NCBI GenBank assembly: GCA_002684495.1
Contig: NYVG01000002.1
Location: forward strand, 400,123 to 437,407
DNA length: 37,285 bases
DNA from: Gammaproteobacteria bacterium
GTDB lineage: Bacteria; Pseudomonadota; Gammaproteobacteria; Pseudomonadales; Azotimanducaceae
Direction of reading: 5' to 3'
The notes beneath the pieces were generated by a model. That model worked only from the letters and a program-made list of their open reading frames with translations, had not been told where the DNA came from and searched no databases. The position numbers were made by a program, and so were the translations under genes. Shown here piece after piece: positions 17,036 through 26,946 of this stretch; positions within the stretch are counted from its first letter, which is position 1, and each line of letters opens with the position of its first letter.

Positions 17036-19657
17036 ATGAATCTCGCTTCTACCACCGCGGCGCGTCGGCAGCGCCTTGCCGAGGTCACCGCAGCTCTAGC
17101 TGAGCGTTACTGGGAAAATCATCCTGTCGAAGAACTTATGGACGATCTGACAAGCCTGGTCGATGAGCTGGTCCTTGACGCTTGGCAGCAACATCTTGGC
17201 GAACACACGGGTGTAGCACTCTTCGCTGTAGGCGGCTATGGCCGACGAGAATTACATCCCGGCTCCGATATCGATCTGCTGGTACTGGCTAAACGACCCG
17301 AAAAACTGCGTGCACCCATCGAGAATTTTCTGCGCGATGTCTTCGACTTAAACCTCGAGGTTGGCCACAGCGTTCGCGACGTTAAAGGCTGTCTGCAACA
17401 AGCTCGCGCGGACATCACGGTAGCAACCGCGTTGCTTGAACGCCGCGTAATGGCCGGTGATATGGCCTTGGTACGCAAACTCGATGAAAAATTAAAACCC
17501 GAACGTGTTGGCTCTGCCGATGAATTTTTTCGCGCCAAGCATGAGGAACAAACACAGCGCCACGACAATTACTTGGACACCGACTACAACCTCGAGCCCA
17601 ATATAAAAACATCCCCCGGCGGCCTACGCGATATTCATACGGCACTGTGGATCTGTCTGCGGCAATTCGCGATCACAGATACGGAAGAGTTAGTTGCCCT
17701 TGGGGTTCTGACCGACCTAGAACGCCGCTGGCTCGAGGACGGCCGGCGTTTCTTGTGGTGGGTACGCTATGGCCTACATCTGGTCGCAGGGCGCAAGGAA
17801 GACCAATTGCGGTTCGCACACCAACGCGAGTTGGCACAGCGGCTGGGGTTCGTGGATACCGACGCGAAGTCAGGTGTAGAGCGCTTCATGCACCACTATT
17901 ACCGCCACGTGCTCGCACTGACCGAAGTCAATGACATCATCATCCAATTTTTCCGCGAGCGCTCAGACAAACCAAGACGCGACAAACTGGAAACGATCAA
18001 CAACGACTTTGTGCTGCGCAACAAGCACATGCAGACCCAAGGCGATGATGTATTTCGCAATAATCCAGCGGCGTTATTAGAAATGTTTGTCATCATCGCA
18101 CACCGCGAGGATGTTGAAGGGGTGAGCGCTGCTACCATCCGCCTGATCCGCGAGTCTTTGCATCTAATCGACGACGGTTTTCGCAACAATCCTGAACATA
18201 CGCAACTGTTTATGCGCTTGTTAAAAGCGCCATTTAACATTGTCACCCAGCTCACGCGGATGCGTCGATATGGTGTGCTGGCGCGCTACATACCAGAGTT
18301 TGGGCAAATCGTCGGGCAGATGCAGCACGACCTTTTTCATATCTACACCGTAGATGCCCACACGATGATGGTGATCGGCAACATGCGCCGGTTTCGCTAT
18401 CCAGAGGCAATGCAGCATGCGCCGGTCGCCCATCAGTGTGTGCAAGCAATACCCAAACCTGAGTTACTGTACATCGCTGGGCTCTATCACGACATTGGCA
18501 AGGGGCGCGGTGGCGACCACTCAGAGCTGGGAGCAATTGATGCACGGCTGTTCTGCCAGCGTCATCAACTGAATTCTGCGGATACCGACACCGTATGCTG
18601 GCTGGTAGAGCGGCACTTGTTTATGTCCAGCGTCTCCCAGCATCAGGACATTTATGACCCTGAAGTAGTCCAGGACTTCGCCCGCGAAGTGCGCTCTGAA
18701 ATGCGCCTAAATTATCTTTATGCATTAACCGTGGCGGACATAAACGCGACCAATCCGACGCTTTGGAACAACTGGCGCGCAAGTCTGTTGCGCCATTTAT
18801 TTAACGAAACCCGCAAAGCTTTGAAGAACGGCCTAGCGTCCTTGCCTGATCGCGCCGATGCGATCAAAGCCTGCCAAGAAAGCGCTCTGGAACGCTTACA
18901 GGAAGACACCGATACCCCGCCGCAACAAATTACTGCGCTATGGCAGGACCTAGGGGAGGATTTATTTTTGCGCCATCCGCCAGCGCAAATCGCGCAACTG
19001 ACCGTGCACTTACTCACGCACAACAGTGCCGATGGAGTCTTTGTGCACCTTGAAGACACCCCAACTCAGTCCGCGAGCGAAGGTGCTACCCTGATTTATC
19101 TGATGCTAGCGGACCGGCCCGGGGCATTCGCTGCGATCGTTACCAGCCTCAGCAAGCTGAATCTGTCAATCGTTGACGCCAGCATTCATACCAGTGCATC
19201 GGGCCAATGCTTTAACACCCTAACCGTGCTAAACCACGTAGGCGAAGCAATTGCCGAGCAAGACAGTCTCAGACAGCGTATCTGTGATTCGTTACGCAAA
19301 AGCCTCAACGACGAAACTCTAGATACTGCCGGCCAAGAGCGCAGAATACCGCGTCAGCTTAGGGAGCTTCCCTGGCCAACCGAGGTCGAGGTCACCACCG
19401 AAGACAATTTGACTACAATCAGCATTCTCGCTGCAGACCGCCCGGGGCTGCTGGCACACCTTGGGTTATTGTTCATGGAAATGAAACTAACCCTGCGCTC
19501 GGCGCGAATTACTACCCTTGGAGAACGGGTAGAAGACATTTTTATCGTGCAAAACGAGCGCGGCGAGGGCCTCTACGACACTGAAGAAATTTACACTTTA
19601 AAGCATACCTTAAGACAGAGACTCGATAGCGAACTAGGCAAAACAATCGGAGCATAA
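17036..19657 (+). CDS. glnD: bifunctional uridylyltransferase/uridylyl-removing enzyme GlnD
   Basis: GlnD senses glutamine and adds or removes UMP on PII proteins, setting nitrogen assimilation. The protein is 873 aa (E. coli 890). Domains in order: nucleotidyltransferase with GGYGRRE (residues 66-72) and SDIDLL with D78 and D80; a PII-uridylyl-transferase linker helix region; an HD phosphohydrolase with H485-D486 in YHDIGKG; and two C-terminal ACT domains that bind glutamine, beginning near 684 (LADRPGAF) and 790 (AADRPGLL). All catalytic residues are intact, so both activities are expected. ATG start, six bases after map, with no clear ribosome site. Confidence 0.97.
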   Translation: MNLASTTAARRQRLAEVTAALAERYWENHPVEELMDDLTSLVDELVLDAWQQHLGEHTGVALFAVGGYGRRELHPGSDIDLLVLAKRPEKLRAPIENFLRDVFDLNLEVGHSVRDVKGCLQQARADITVATALLERRVMAGDMALVRKLDEKLKPERVGSADEFFRAKHEEQTQRHDNYLDTDYNLEPNIKTSPGGLRDIHTALWICLRQFAITDTEELVALGVLTDLERRWLEDGRRFLWWVRYGLHLVAGRKEDQLRFAHQRELAQRLGFVDTDAKSGVERFMHHYYRHVLALTEVNDIIIQFFRERSDKPRRDKLETINNDFVLRNKHMQTQGDDVFRNNPAALLEMFVIIAHREDVEGVSAATIRLIRESLHLIDDGFRNNPEHTQLFMRLLKAPFNIVTQLTRMRRYGVLARYIPEFGQIVGQMQHDLFHIYTVDAHTMMVIGNMRRFRYPEAMQHAPVAHQCVQAIPKPELLYIAGLYHDIGKGRGGDHSELGAIDARLFCQRHQLNSADTDTVCWLVERHLFMSSVSQHQDIYDPEVVQDFAREVRSEMRLNYLYALTVADINATNPTLWNNWRASLLRHLFNETRKALKNGLASLPDRADAIKACQESALERLQEDTDTPPQQITALWQDLGEDLFLRHPPAQIAQLTVHLLTHNSADGVFVHLEDTPTQSASEGATLIYLMLADRPGAFAAIVTSLSKLNLSIVDASIHTSASGQCFNTLTVLNHVGEAIAEQDSLRQRICDSLRKSLNDETLDTAGQERRIPRQLRELPWPTEVEVTTEDNLTTISILAADRPGLLAHLGLLFMEMKLTLRSARITTLGERVEDIFIVQNERGEGLYDTEEIYTLKHTLRQRLDSELGKTIGA

Positions 19658-19662
19658 GCGCC

Positions 19663-20862
19663 TTGGCAACCAACCCAAAACTCGACCTACTGCAGTCCTA
19701 CCCGTTCGAGAAACTTAGAGCGGCACTGACACATAGCGCCTATCAAGGCGATCTTGCGCCAATCCCTTTATCCATTGGTGAGCCCAAACATCCGCCCCCG
19801 CAGTTTGTCATAGACGCGCTATGCAATAGCAGCGCCATGGCCCAACATCTAGCCACCTATCCAGCAACACGCGGTAGCGATGCCTTACGTCAGGCCATCG
19901 CTGACTGGTTGCGTAAACGTTTCGCGGTGAGCGCTTCGAGCGAGCGCCATATTCTGCCAGTGAACGGTACCCGGGAAGCGCTGTTTGCATTTGCCCAAGC
20001 AGTGCTCAGCGGACAAGGGTCAAGTCTTGTCGGCATGCCTAATCCGTTCTACCAAATCTATGAGGGTGCAGTATTGCTGGCGGGCGCAACGCCATTTTTT
20101 CTTGCCAATACTGCCTCGAGCGATTACCAAGCCGATTTCGACAACGTCGCTGCAGCAACTTGGGACGCCATGGAGTTGCTATACATCTGCTCCCCGGGCA
20201 ACCCAACCGGACATTTAATCAGCGACGCGCAGATGCAACGCTTGATCGATCTCGCCCATCGCCACGACTTCATCATTGCTGCCGACGAGTGTTATTCAGA
20301 GATTTACTTTGCCGAACAGACACGGCCCAGCAGTCTGTTGGCCGCAAGCGACGCTATGGGCAACCCGGACTTTGCTCGATGCGTGGTATTCCATAGCTTA
20401 TCTAAGCGCTCTAACCTGCCGGGCTTGCGCAGCGGTTTTGTCGCTGGCGACGCCAGTATCATCGAGAAATTCCTGCATTACCGGACCTACCATGGCTGCG
20501 CAATGGGCACACACCAGCAGCATGCCAGCACTCTGGCATGGCAGGATGAGGCCCACGTCCAGGAGAATCGTGCGCGTTACCAAGAGAAGTTCGAGGCGGT
20601 GACTAATATTTTGCAGCCCCATTACGACCTGCATCAACCGGATGGCGGCTTTTATCATTGGCTGCCAACCCCAGTGGATGATCTAAGCTTTTGCCAGTCT
20701 TTGTTCGCGCAACAGCACATCACCGTGATGCCCGGATCATTCTTAGGCCGCAATCAACCCAGTTTGGGTAACCCCGGAGCCAACCACGTACGCGTGGCTT
20801 GGGTGGCGCCATTAGCAGACTGCGTGGAAGCTGCCCAACGACTGGCTGAATTTGCCAATTAA
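19663..20862 (+). CDS. dapC: succinyldiaminopimelate transaminase
   Basis: PLP-dependent class I/II aminotransferase of 399 aa. It is assigned to N-succinyl-L,L-DAP aminotransferase because it lies between glnD and dapD-dapE, the same order as in Pseudomonas, and because the succinylase route is encoded alongside. Family motifs are GSDALRQAIADWL, SPGNPTGHLI, DECYSEIYF and the PLP lysine K248 in SLSKRSNLPGLRSGF. The start is TTG with GGAG ten bases upstream. A broader aminotransferase role (such as ArgD-like activity) cannot be excluded from sequence alone. Confidence 0.9.
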   Translation: MATNPKLDLLQSYPFEKLRAALTHSAYQGDLAPIPLSIGEPKHPPPQFVIDALCNSSAMAQHLATYPATRGSDALRQAIADWLRKRFAVSASSERHILPVNGTREALFAFAQAVLSGQGSSLVGMPNPFYQIYEGAVLLAGATPFFLANTASSDYQADFDNVAAATWDAMELLYICSPGNPTGHLISDAQMQRLIDLAHRHDFIIAADECYSEIYFAEQTRPSSLLAASDAMGNPDFARCVVFHSLSKRSNLPGLRSGFVAGDASIIEKFLHYRTYHGCAMGTHQQHASTLAWQDEAHVQENRARYQEKFEAVTNILQPHYDLHQPDGGFYHWLPTPVDDLSFCQSLFAQQHITVMPGSFLGRNQPSLGNPGANHVRVAWVAPLADCVEAAQRLAEFAN

Positions 20863-20985
20863 GTGCATAACGATTAAAGACCATAGCGACGCACCAGCTA
20901 AATGCTCCGTAGCTGTAGTATTATTCTCCGTCGACCTTGTTGCGCCCTAGGCACAAATCTAACAACTATTTAACGTGAAGGAATC
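20863..20985 (+). promoter_or_regulatory. dapC-dapD spacer with a possible promoter
   Basis: This 123-base gap contains TTGTTG (20937-20942), a 17-base spacer and TAACAA (20960-20965), a weak sigma-70 pair. GAAGGA follows just before the dapD ATG and is a good ribosome site. A TATTAT at 20919-20924 lacks a partner. dapD may therefore have its own promoter. Confidence 0.3.
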
Positions 20986-21987
20986 ATGACAGATATTTTT
21001 GCTTTCGGCCTTGGCATAGCCCGATACAGTGCCAGCGGCACCATGTTGGACTGCTTTTTCCCCCAGCCGCTACTAAAGCCTAAGGGTGAGCTTGCACAGG
21101 CCATTACCGAACTCCCCACGGGTGCTAGCGAGATCAGCGCCAACCAAGCTCACGCATTAAATCAGGCTTCTGGCGGTGATTTGCTTTCCAAAAAATTAAC
21201 CGACTCAGCCCAACACCTAATCGCCGTTCGCCTTGATACCGACACCGCGATCGCGAGCACTGCCGAGGCATATCTGAAACTGCACTTGCTGTCCCATCGT
21301 TTATGTCTGCCAAACAGCCTTGATCTGGACGGCATATTCGCACATCTGCCAAATATTGCCTGGACGTCAGCAGGCCCTATCGCCGTGGAAGATTTGCCCG
21401 AGGCAATCTCTCAGGCACATCTGGAGAACACTCAACTGGAAGTATTTGCTGTAGATAAATTCCCGAAAATGGTGAATTACGTCGTCCCTGCCGGTGTTCG
21501 TATCGCCGATGCTAGCAGAATCCGCTTGGGCGCATACCTAGGCGACGGCACCACAGTCATGCATGAAGGCTTTATTAACTTTAATGCCGGAGCACTTGGG
21601 CCAAATATGGTGGAAGGCAGAATTTCTCAAGGTGTGACCCTGGGGTCAGGGACTGACCTCGGTGGTAGCGCCAGTACCATGGGCACCCTCTCAGGCGGTG
21701 GTAATATCACCATCAGCATTGGTGAAAACTGTCTAATCGGCGCTAATGCAGGTACCGGTATCCCACTCGGCGACCGCTGCACCATCGAAGCGGGTCTGTA
21801 CATTACCGCTGGTATGCGGATCTCCTTGGTCGACGAGTCCGGTGACGTCATGGGCAACGTGAAAGCTAGAGAACTGGCCGGTAAATCAGATATGTTGTTC
21901 ATTCGCGATAGCCAAAATGGCAACATAATTTGTCGCACTAACCGTCAAGCAATCGAACTTAATGACCAACTGCACCAACACAATTGA
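20986..21987 (+). CDS. dapD: 2,3,4,5-tetrahydropyridine-2,6-dicarboxylate N-succinyltransferase (long form)
   Basis: DapD succinylates tetrahydrodipicolinate using succinyl-CoA in the lysine/meso-DAP pathway. The 333-aa protein matches the long form seen in Pseudomonas (about 344 aa), not the 274-aa E. coli form. The N-terminal half is a globular domain. From about residue 160 it is a left-handed beta-helix, with VVPAGVRIAD, RLGAYLGDGTTVM, HEGFINFNAG and LGGSASTMGTLSGGG. ATG start with a good GAAGGA ribosome site. The gene overlaps or abuts dapE. Confidence 0.95.
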   Translation: MTDIFAFGLGIARYSASGTMLDCFFPQPLLKPKGELAQAITELPTGASEISANQAHALNQASGGDLLSKKLTDSAQHLIAVRLDTDTAIASTAEAYLKLHLLSHRLCLPNSLDLDGIFAHLPNIAWTSAGPIAVEDLPEAISQAHLENTQLEVFAVDKFPKMVNYVVPAGVRIADASRIRLGAYLGDGTTVMHEGFINFNAGALGPNMVEGRISQGVTLGSGTDLGGSASTMGTLSGGGNITISIGENCLIGANAGTGIPLGDRCTIEAGLYITAGMRISLVDESGDVMGNVKARELAGKSDMLFIRDSQNGNIICRTNRQAIELNDQLHQHN

Positions 21988-21995
21988 CAGCACCA

Positions 21996-23168
21996 ATGAA
22001 CTCCGATAACTCCATTCTAGATCTCACTTGCGAACTCATTCGGCGCGTTTCAGTAACCCCAGAAGACGCTGGTTGCCAAGAAATTATCGGTGACCGTCTA
22101 CACAAATTAGGGTTTTCTGTGCGTCAGCTAAATGCCCATGGCGTCCACAACTTATGGGCCAGTTATGGCGATCGCGGTCCGCACTTAATGTTCGCTGGGC
22201 ATACTGATGTCGTACCCTCTGGACCCGTAGAAGACTGGCAAAGCCCACCCTTTGAGCCAACCCTTGAAAACGGTCTATTAGTTGGCCGCGGGGCTGCGGA
22301 TATGAAGTCTAGCCTTGCATCCATGCTCATAGCCGTAGAGGACCATATTCAGCAGCACCCCAACCTGCCGGGAACTTTGAGCTTTCTGATCACCAGCGAT
22401 GAAGAGGGAGAAGCCATTCATGGCACCGCCCACGCCATTCGCGAACTAAACGCCGAGGGCATTCGGCCAGATTTTTGTATCGTCGGAGAACCCAGTTCGC
22501 ACAAACAATTAGGTGATGTGGTCCGCTGCGGTAGACGCGGCTCCCTTAATGCCATCCTCACTGTGCACGGCATCCAAGGCCATGTGGCCTACCCGGATGA
22601 TGCAGACAACCCAATACATACGGCTATGCCGGTGCTGGCGACCCTTGCCGGCACAACTTGGGACCAGGGCAACGAGTTCTACCCGCCCACCTCCCTGCAG
22701 ATCTCAAACATCCAAGCGGGGACCGGTGCCAGCAATGTTATCCCTGGTAGCCTGAGTGCAGACTTTAATCTTAGGTTTAATACCGAACAGACTGCCGAGG
22801 GACTGCAAGCGAAGATCGAAGAAATTTTTCGCACCTCGGGACTAAACTTCAGTATCGATTGGCGACTTTCCGGCGAACCGTTCCTTACTCGACCGGGACA
22901 ACTCAGTGCGGCGGTCGATAAGGCAATACAGGATGAGACCGGCCTAACAACTGAGATGAGCACTTCAGGTGGGACTTCTGACGGACGCTTTATTGCGCCC
23001 TGGGCTCGTCATCCCGAGGGTCCGGTAGAGGTGATAGAACTGGGACACATCAACGCCACCATACACAAAGTCAACGAATCGGTGCGCATCGACGATCTGC
23101 AACCACTGACACGCATCTACAAAGAAATCATTAACAATATATTTGCAGACGCCCAGAGCGAACGGTGA
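21996..23168 (+). CDS. dapE: succinyl-diaminopimelate desuccinylase
   Basis: DapE hydrolyses N-succinyl-L,L-DAP to L,L-DAP and succinate with two zinc ions. The protein is about 390 aa from the ATG at 21996, which matches the E. coli N-terminus; a TTG at 21984 overlapping dapD would add four residues. M20 peptidase motifs are intact: AGHTDVVPSG (zinc ligand and catalytic aspartate), GRGAADMKSS, SDEEGEAIHGT (catalytic Glu pair), the GEPS loop, and HINATIHKVNE with the last zinc histidine. Its stop overlaps the gspN start in a GTGA. Confidence 0.97.
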   Translation: MNSDNSILDLTCELIRRVSVTPEDAGCQEIIGDRLHKLGFSVRQLNAHGVHNLWASYGDRGPHLMFAGHTDVVPSGPVEDWQSPPFEPTLENGLLVGRGAADMKSSLASMLIAVEDHIQQHPNLPGTLSFLITSDEEGEAIHGTAHAIRELNAEGIRPDFCIVGEPSSHKQLGDVVRCGRRGSLNAILTVHGIQGHVAYPDDADNPIHTAMPVLATLAGTTWDQGNEFYPPTSLQISNIQAGTGASNVIPGSLSADFNLRFNTEQTAEGLQAKIEEIFRTSGLNFSIDWRLSGEPFLTRPGQLSAAVDKAIQDETGLTTEMSTSGGTSDGRFIAPWARHPEGPVEVIELGHINATIHKVNESVRIDDLQPLTRIYKEIINNIFADAQSER

Positions 23169-23935
23169 GGCGATTCGCGACGATTTCTGCCTTGGTGCTG
23201 CTGCTTGGTGCACCAGTAGCGATCGCAACTCTACCGGCAAGCCTGCTGAAACACGCGGTCGCTCGGCTTCCTGGTGTTGACGCTATTCGCTACAACGGCT
23301 CAGCTTGGAATGGTCAGACCACACTGATTATCCGCGGTGGCCCAACAGGCGTGCTGCAATGGCATCTGAGTAAACTGCGCGACCCGGTCAGCGCAGCTCC
23401 ATTCAATTTGCAGCCAACTTTCAATTGGTCTTTTGCTAATGCAGAAATCAAAGTCGAAGGCAGCGTTGGCCTCGGGCCAGCAAGTGCCGTACTGCAAACC
23501 GAAGGCGCCATCGAAAGTACGGCTATTGCGCCGCTGCTGAATCAATTCGATATTTTTCTCAGCGGTAACTTTTCATTGGCCCCTAGCGCAGTAAGTGTGC
23601 CTTATAACGGACAATCGCTAACACAGCTTAAGTTGGCTCGACCTATTGAGTTGACTTGGAGCGGCGGCCAAGTCAGCTATATCCTATCGGATCGGTTCAA
23701 CCAAGTTGCCTTACCGAGTCTTCAAGGGCGTTTGAGCGTCGACACCAACGGTGATGCTAGGGCGACAATAACCCCGCAATCAGACCAAACCGAGTACCTG
23801 GATTTAACGCTACGCACCAACGGTTGGGTGCATATTCGCCTGCGCCGGCGATTTTTTGACCTGGTCGCCCAACCATGGCCCGGCAATCAAGCCGCCGATG
23901 AAATCGTTATGGAGATTGAACGGCAAGTTTTATAG
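23165..23935 (+). CDS. gspN: type II secretion system protein N
   Basis: GspN is a bitopic inner-membrane protein of the type II secretion apparatus, present only in some systems and not well defined. The 256-aa protein has one N-terminal hydrophobic segment (about residues 5-22) and a beta-rich periplasmic part. Family features are the G-SAWNGQ motif at about 40-46 followed by a Q-W-H-L segment, and the repeated beta strands. GTG start overlapping the dapE stop by four bases, so it is coupled to a lysine gene rather than to the secretion cluster. Adjacent gspC supports the call. Confidence 0.85.
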   Translation: MRRFATISALVLLLGAPVAIATLPASLLKHAVARLPGVDAIRYNGSAWNGQTTLIIRGGPTGVLQWHLSKLRDPVSAAPFNLQPTFNWSFANAEIKVEGSVGLGPASAVLQTEGAIESTAIAPLLNQFDIFLSGNFSLAPSAVSVPYNGQSLTQLKLARPIELTWSGGQVSYILSDRFNQVALPSLQGRLSVDTNGDARATITPQSDQTEYLDLTLRTNGWVHIRLRRRFFDLVAQPWPGNQAADEIVMEIERQVL

Positions 23936-24048
23936 TGCTTAGACTAACCTCTAACTGCGTGTTTTCGGTGGTATTATGCGCTGAACTCGGACAATGCACG
24001 GCATTCGCTCTGAGTCAAAAGTCGCGGAATAAATGTTAAGAAAACGTC
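23936..24048 (+). promoter_or_regulatory. gspN-gspC spacer with an extended -10 candidate
   Basis: In this 113-base gap TGGTATTAT at 23969-23977 fits an extended -10 element (TGn before the hexamer). There is no recognisable -35 box at 16-18 bases. It would start a gspC-gspD message. The gspC ribosome site is weak (AAGAAAA). No terminator is seen for the upstream dap-gspN message. Confidence 0.4.
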
Positions 24049-24972
24049 ATGCCGATACATGAATACGCCGTAAAACTTGCAGCACCCGTACGCTGGATTT
24101 TGATCCTTGGCATCGTCGCGACCGTCCTAAACACAGCTCGAAATCTGCTCTACCTACCAGAAGCGCCAATTACTAATGCAACCCAAGGTAGTGCCCCTAC
24201 CAAGGCCACTAGCCCATCTAAGGCTGTGGATATAAACGCATTGGTAAACCTGCACCTTTTCGGTAAGCCCGCTCGCGAGCAACGCGTCGTGCCGCAAAGT
24301 GTTGCCAATGCCCAGGCGACCCGGTTACCACTGGAGCTGAAGGCTGTTTTTGCGGCATCAGAAAATACCTTGTCAGCCGCAATTATCGGACAAAAAGGTC
24401 AACGTGCGCGTTTGTATACCGTCGGCGAGAGTGTACCCGGCAATGCCGTGCTCGCAGAAGTCTACTCACAACAAGTACTGTTACGGCGCGCAGGCAAACT
24501 GGAGTCACTGGCCTTTCCAGCAAGCACTTACAAAGCCCGTAGCAAATCTCCGGCGACCGCGTTTGCAGCGAACACCCCGGTGACAAACGGCAAAAAACAG
24601 ACGAATGGCGAGCCATCAGCGGAACCGGTGGTCGACCGGGATTTACCGGCACCGACCAAGGTCACCAATGAGTTGGCATCAGCGACTCAGCAGCTTATGG
24701 CCGACCCGGGAGCAGCCATAGAGCAGCTAGGACTTACTGCACAGTCGGGTGGCGGCTATAAAGTCGGTGGGGTTGCCAACTCTCCCTATTTGCAAACCGC
24801 CGGCCTTAAGGCTGGCGACATCATCTTCTCCATCAACGGCACGCCGATGAGTAATGTTAATAATAACAAAACGTTACTTACTGAGCTTATGGCCAGTGGC
24901 AGAGCCCGAATAGAGGTGATGCGCAATAATCAGCGATTCGTCATTACCGCTTCACTTCCAACAACCAGATAA
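24049..24972 (+). CDS. gspC: type II secretion system protein C
   Basis: GspC links the inner-membrane platform to the outer-membrane secretin in type II secretion. The protein is 307 aa. A short cytoplasmic N-terminus is followed by one membrane helix (about residues 12-36). The homology-region domain (about 60-160) binds GspD, with LFG and the LKAVFAA segment recognisable. A low-complexity linker (about 165-215) leads to a C-terminal PDZ domain (about 225-305) with GLKAGDIIFSINGTPM. It lies three bases before gspD and the two likely form a unit. The remaining gsp genes are not in this window. Confidence 0.92.
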   Translation: MPIHEYAVKLAAPVRWILILGIVATVLNTARNLLYLPEAPITNATQGSAPTKATSPSKAVDINALVNLHLFGKPAREQRVVPQSVANAQATRLPLELKAVFAASENTLSAAIIGQKGQRARLYTVGESVPGNAVLAEVYSQQVLLRRAGKLESLAFPASTYKARSKSPATAFAANTPVTNGKKQTNGEPSAEPVVDRDLPAPTKVTNELASATQQLMADPGAAIEQLGLTAQSGGGYKVGGVANSPYLQTAGLKAGDIIFSINGTPMSNVNNNKTLLTELMASGRARIEVMRNNQRFVITASLPTTR

Positions 24973-24975
24973 TTC

Positions 24976-26913
24976 GTGAGTATTCCTCTAATGCACCATC
25001 GCACCGCGTTAACGACCCTATTACTTTTGAGCATGGCTGTTTGGCCCACGCAACTCCCGATGGCGGAAGACGCGGGCCAAGAAACCTGGCAGATGGCCAC
25101 CAAGGGCGCGAATATTCAGGAGTTTGTCGCTCAGGTCGCAAGAATTACCGGTAAGACTTTTATCGTTGATCCAAAGTTAAAGGGCCAGGTCACAGTGATC
25201 TCAGACACGCCCTTAGGCAAGGACGGCGTTTACGCATTGTTTCTTAGTGTGCTGAGACTGCAAAACTACACTGCAGTGCCTTCTGGTGATGTGATTAGAA
25301 TCCAGCAGAGTGCCACCGGTAAACAGACACCGGGGGTATTGGGTCGGCCAGAAGCCGCAGCCCCAGAGGAGTTAATGACCGAGGTGATCGCGGTGCAAAA
25401 CACCGCTTCAGATGAACTACTGAAGCTATTACGGCCACTAATCCCGCAGTATGGCCACATTGGCAGTGTTACCAATCCCAATGTAGTGATCATTTCCGAC
25501 CATGCCGACAATATTCTGCGTCTGAAAAAGCTTATTCGTGAGATAGATGTGGCCGACGAAGATGAAGTAGTCATGGTGCCATTGCAGGAAGCCTGGGTAG
25601 GTAACGTCGCGGCAATCTTGGAAAAAGTCGCGCCTGACCAAATCGGTAGTGCCGCCAAGGGGCCGACCAAGGTCCAGGTAATTGCTAATGAGCGCAACAA
25701 CTCCCTAGTGCTGCGCGGCAAACCTAGGCCCATCGCCGAGGTAATGAAGATCATCGACAAACTGGATCGACCCGCTACCACTACTGACTCTACCCAAGTG
25801 GTTCTACTCAGTCATGCGGATGCCGAAAACATAAGCAAAATATTAACCAGCGTTGTGGGGCAGTCTTCCAAGGCGAGTAAAGAGGCCAATCAAGATGTCA
25901 CCATTGCTGCTGACACAACCCTCAACGCGATTGTGGTGAAAGCAGATCCAGGCACCATGAGCGAGATCCTGTCGCTGCTGGAAAAACTTGATACACCGCG
26001 TGCTCAGGTGATGATCGAGGCTGCCATTGTCGAGGTAGCCATTGATGAAGGCAGTTCTCTGGGTGTGGAAATGGCCGCAGGCGATGAAGGCGGCGACAGC
26101 GTGCCCCTCGTCAGCACCAGCTTAAATGGCGTGATCAGCACCCTTCTGGCAGGCACGATCAGCCCAGACAACAGCCAAATCTCGGTAATCAACGGCTTGT
26201 CATCGATTACCTCACCGACCTTAGCCGGCGCGAAAATAGATACCGAGGGCGTATCATTCGGTGCCGTCGTTAACGCTCTAGCCAATAATTCCGATGCTAA
26301 CCTGCTGTCAACACCCAGCATTCTGACTCTGGACAATCAAGAAGCAAAAATCTTGGTCGGTCGTGAAGTGCCCTTTCGCACCGGCTCATTTTCAACAACC
26401 GGTGACGGCACCAGCAATCCATTCACAACAGTGAATCGACAAGATGTGGGGATTGAGTTAGTGGTCACACCCCATGTCTTCGAGAACAACGACGTGCGGA
26501 TGGAGATTTTGCAAAAAATTACTAACGTGATTAACACACCAGTGGGCGGCTCCGCTTTCGCGGATGTCGTGACATCAAAGCGTACGATTGAAACCACCGT
26601 ACTCGCAGCCGACGGCCAAACCATCGTACTCGGTGGTCTGATCCAAGACGACATCAACAGCACCAATGTAAGGGTACCTGTTTTGGGCAAGATCCCATTA
26701 CTCGGCGCCCTGTTCCGATCAACTACCCAAGACCGAACGAAAACCAACTTATTGGTTTTTTTACGGCCAACGATCCTACAAAGCACCGAAAATTCCACCC
26801 AACTAAGCCTCGAGCGATACCAGCAAATCTGGGAATTGGATCAGCCCAAGAATACCCAACCTGCCTCGGTTAACGATTTAGATGGCTTGTACAGCGGTCA
26901 AAGGCCGGAATAA
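24976..26913 (+). CDS. gspD: type II secretion system secretin GspD
   Basis: GspD forms the 15-mer outer-membrane pore of the type II secretion system. The protein is 645 aa with a signal peptide at about residues 6-30. Then come the N0 domain (WQMATKGANIQEFV onward), N1, N2 and N3 (about 45-330), and the secretin domain (about 340-605) with LLSTPSILTLDNQEA, GREVPFRTGSF and ADGQTIVLGGLIQDD. Only a short tail follows, so a pilotin-binding S-domain is doubtful. The start is GTG at 24976; an ATG at 24991 keeps the full signal peptide and is a fair alternative. Confidence 0.95.
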   Translation: MSIPLMHHRTALTTLLLLSMAVWPTQLPMAEDAGQETWQMATKGANIQEFVAQVARITGKTFIVDPKLKGQVTVISDTPLGKDGVYALFLSVLRLQNYTAVPSGDVIRIQQSATGKQTPGVLGRPEAAAPEELMTEVIAVQNTASDELLKLLRPLIPQYGHIGSVTNPNVVIISDHADNILRLKKLIREIDVADEDEVVMVPLQEAWVGNVAAILEKVAPDQIGSAAKGPTKVQVIANERNNSLVLRGKPRPIAEVMKIIDKLDRPATTTDSTQVVLLSHADAENISKILTSVVGQSSKASKEANQDVTIAADTTLNAIVVKADPGTMSEILSLLEKLDTPRAQVMIEAAIVEVAIDEGSSLGVEMAAGDEGGDSVPLVSTSLNGVISTLLAGTISPDNSQISVINGLSSITSPTLAGAKIDTEGVSFGAVVNALANNSDANLLSTPSILTLDNQEAKILVGREVPFRTGSFSTTGDGTSNPFTTVNRQDVGIELVVTPHVFENNDVRMEILQKITNVINTPVGGSAFADVVTSKRTIETTVLAADGQTIVLGGLIQDDINSTNVRVPVLGKIPLLGALFRSTTQDRTKTNLLVFLRPTILQSTENSTQLSLERYQQIWELDQPKNTQPASVNDLDGLYSGQRPE

Positions 26914-26946
26914 CCCAAGCTCTCAGCCGCAACGATTGACGTCATC

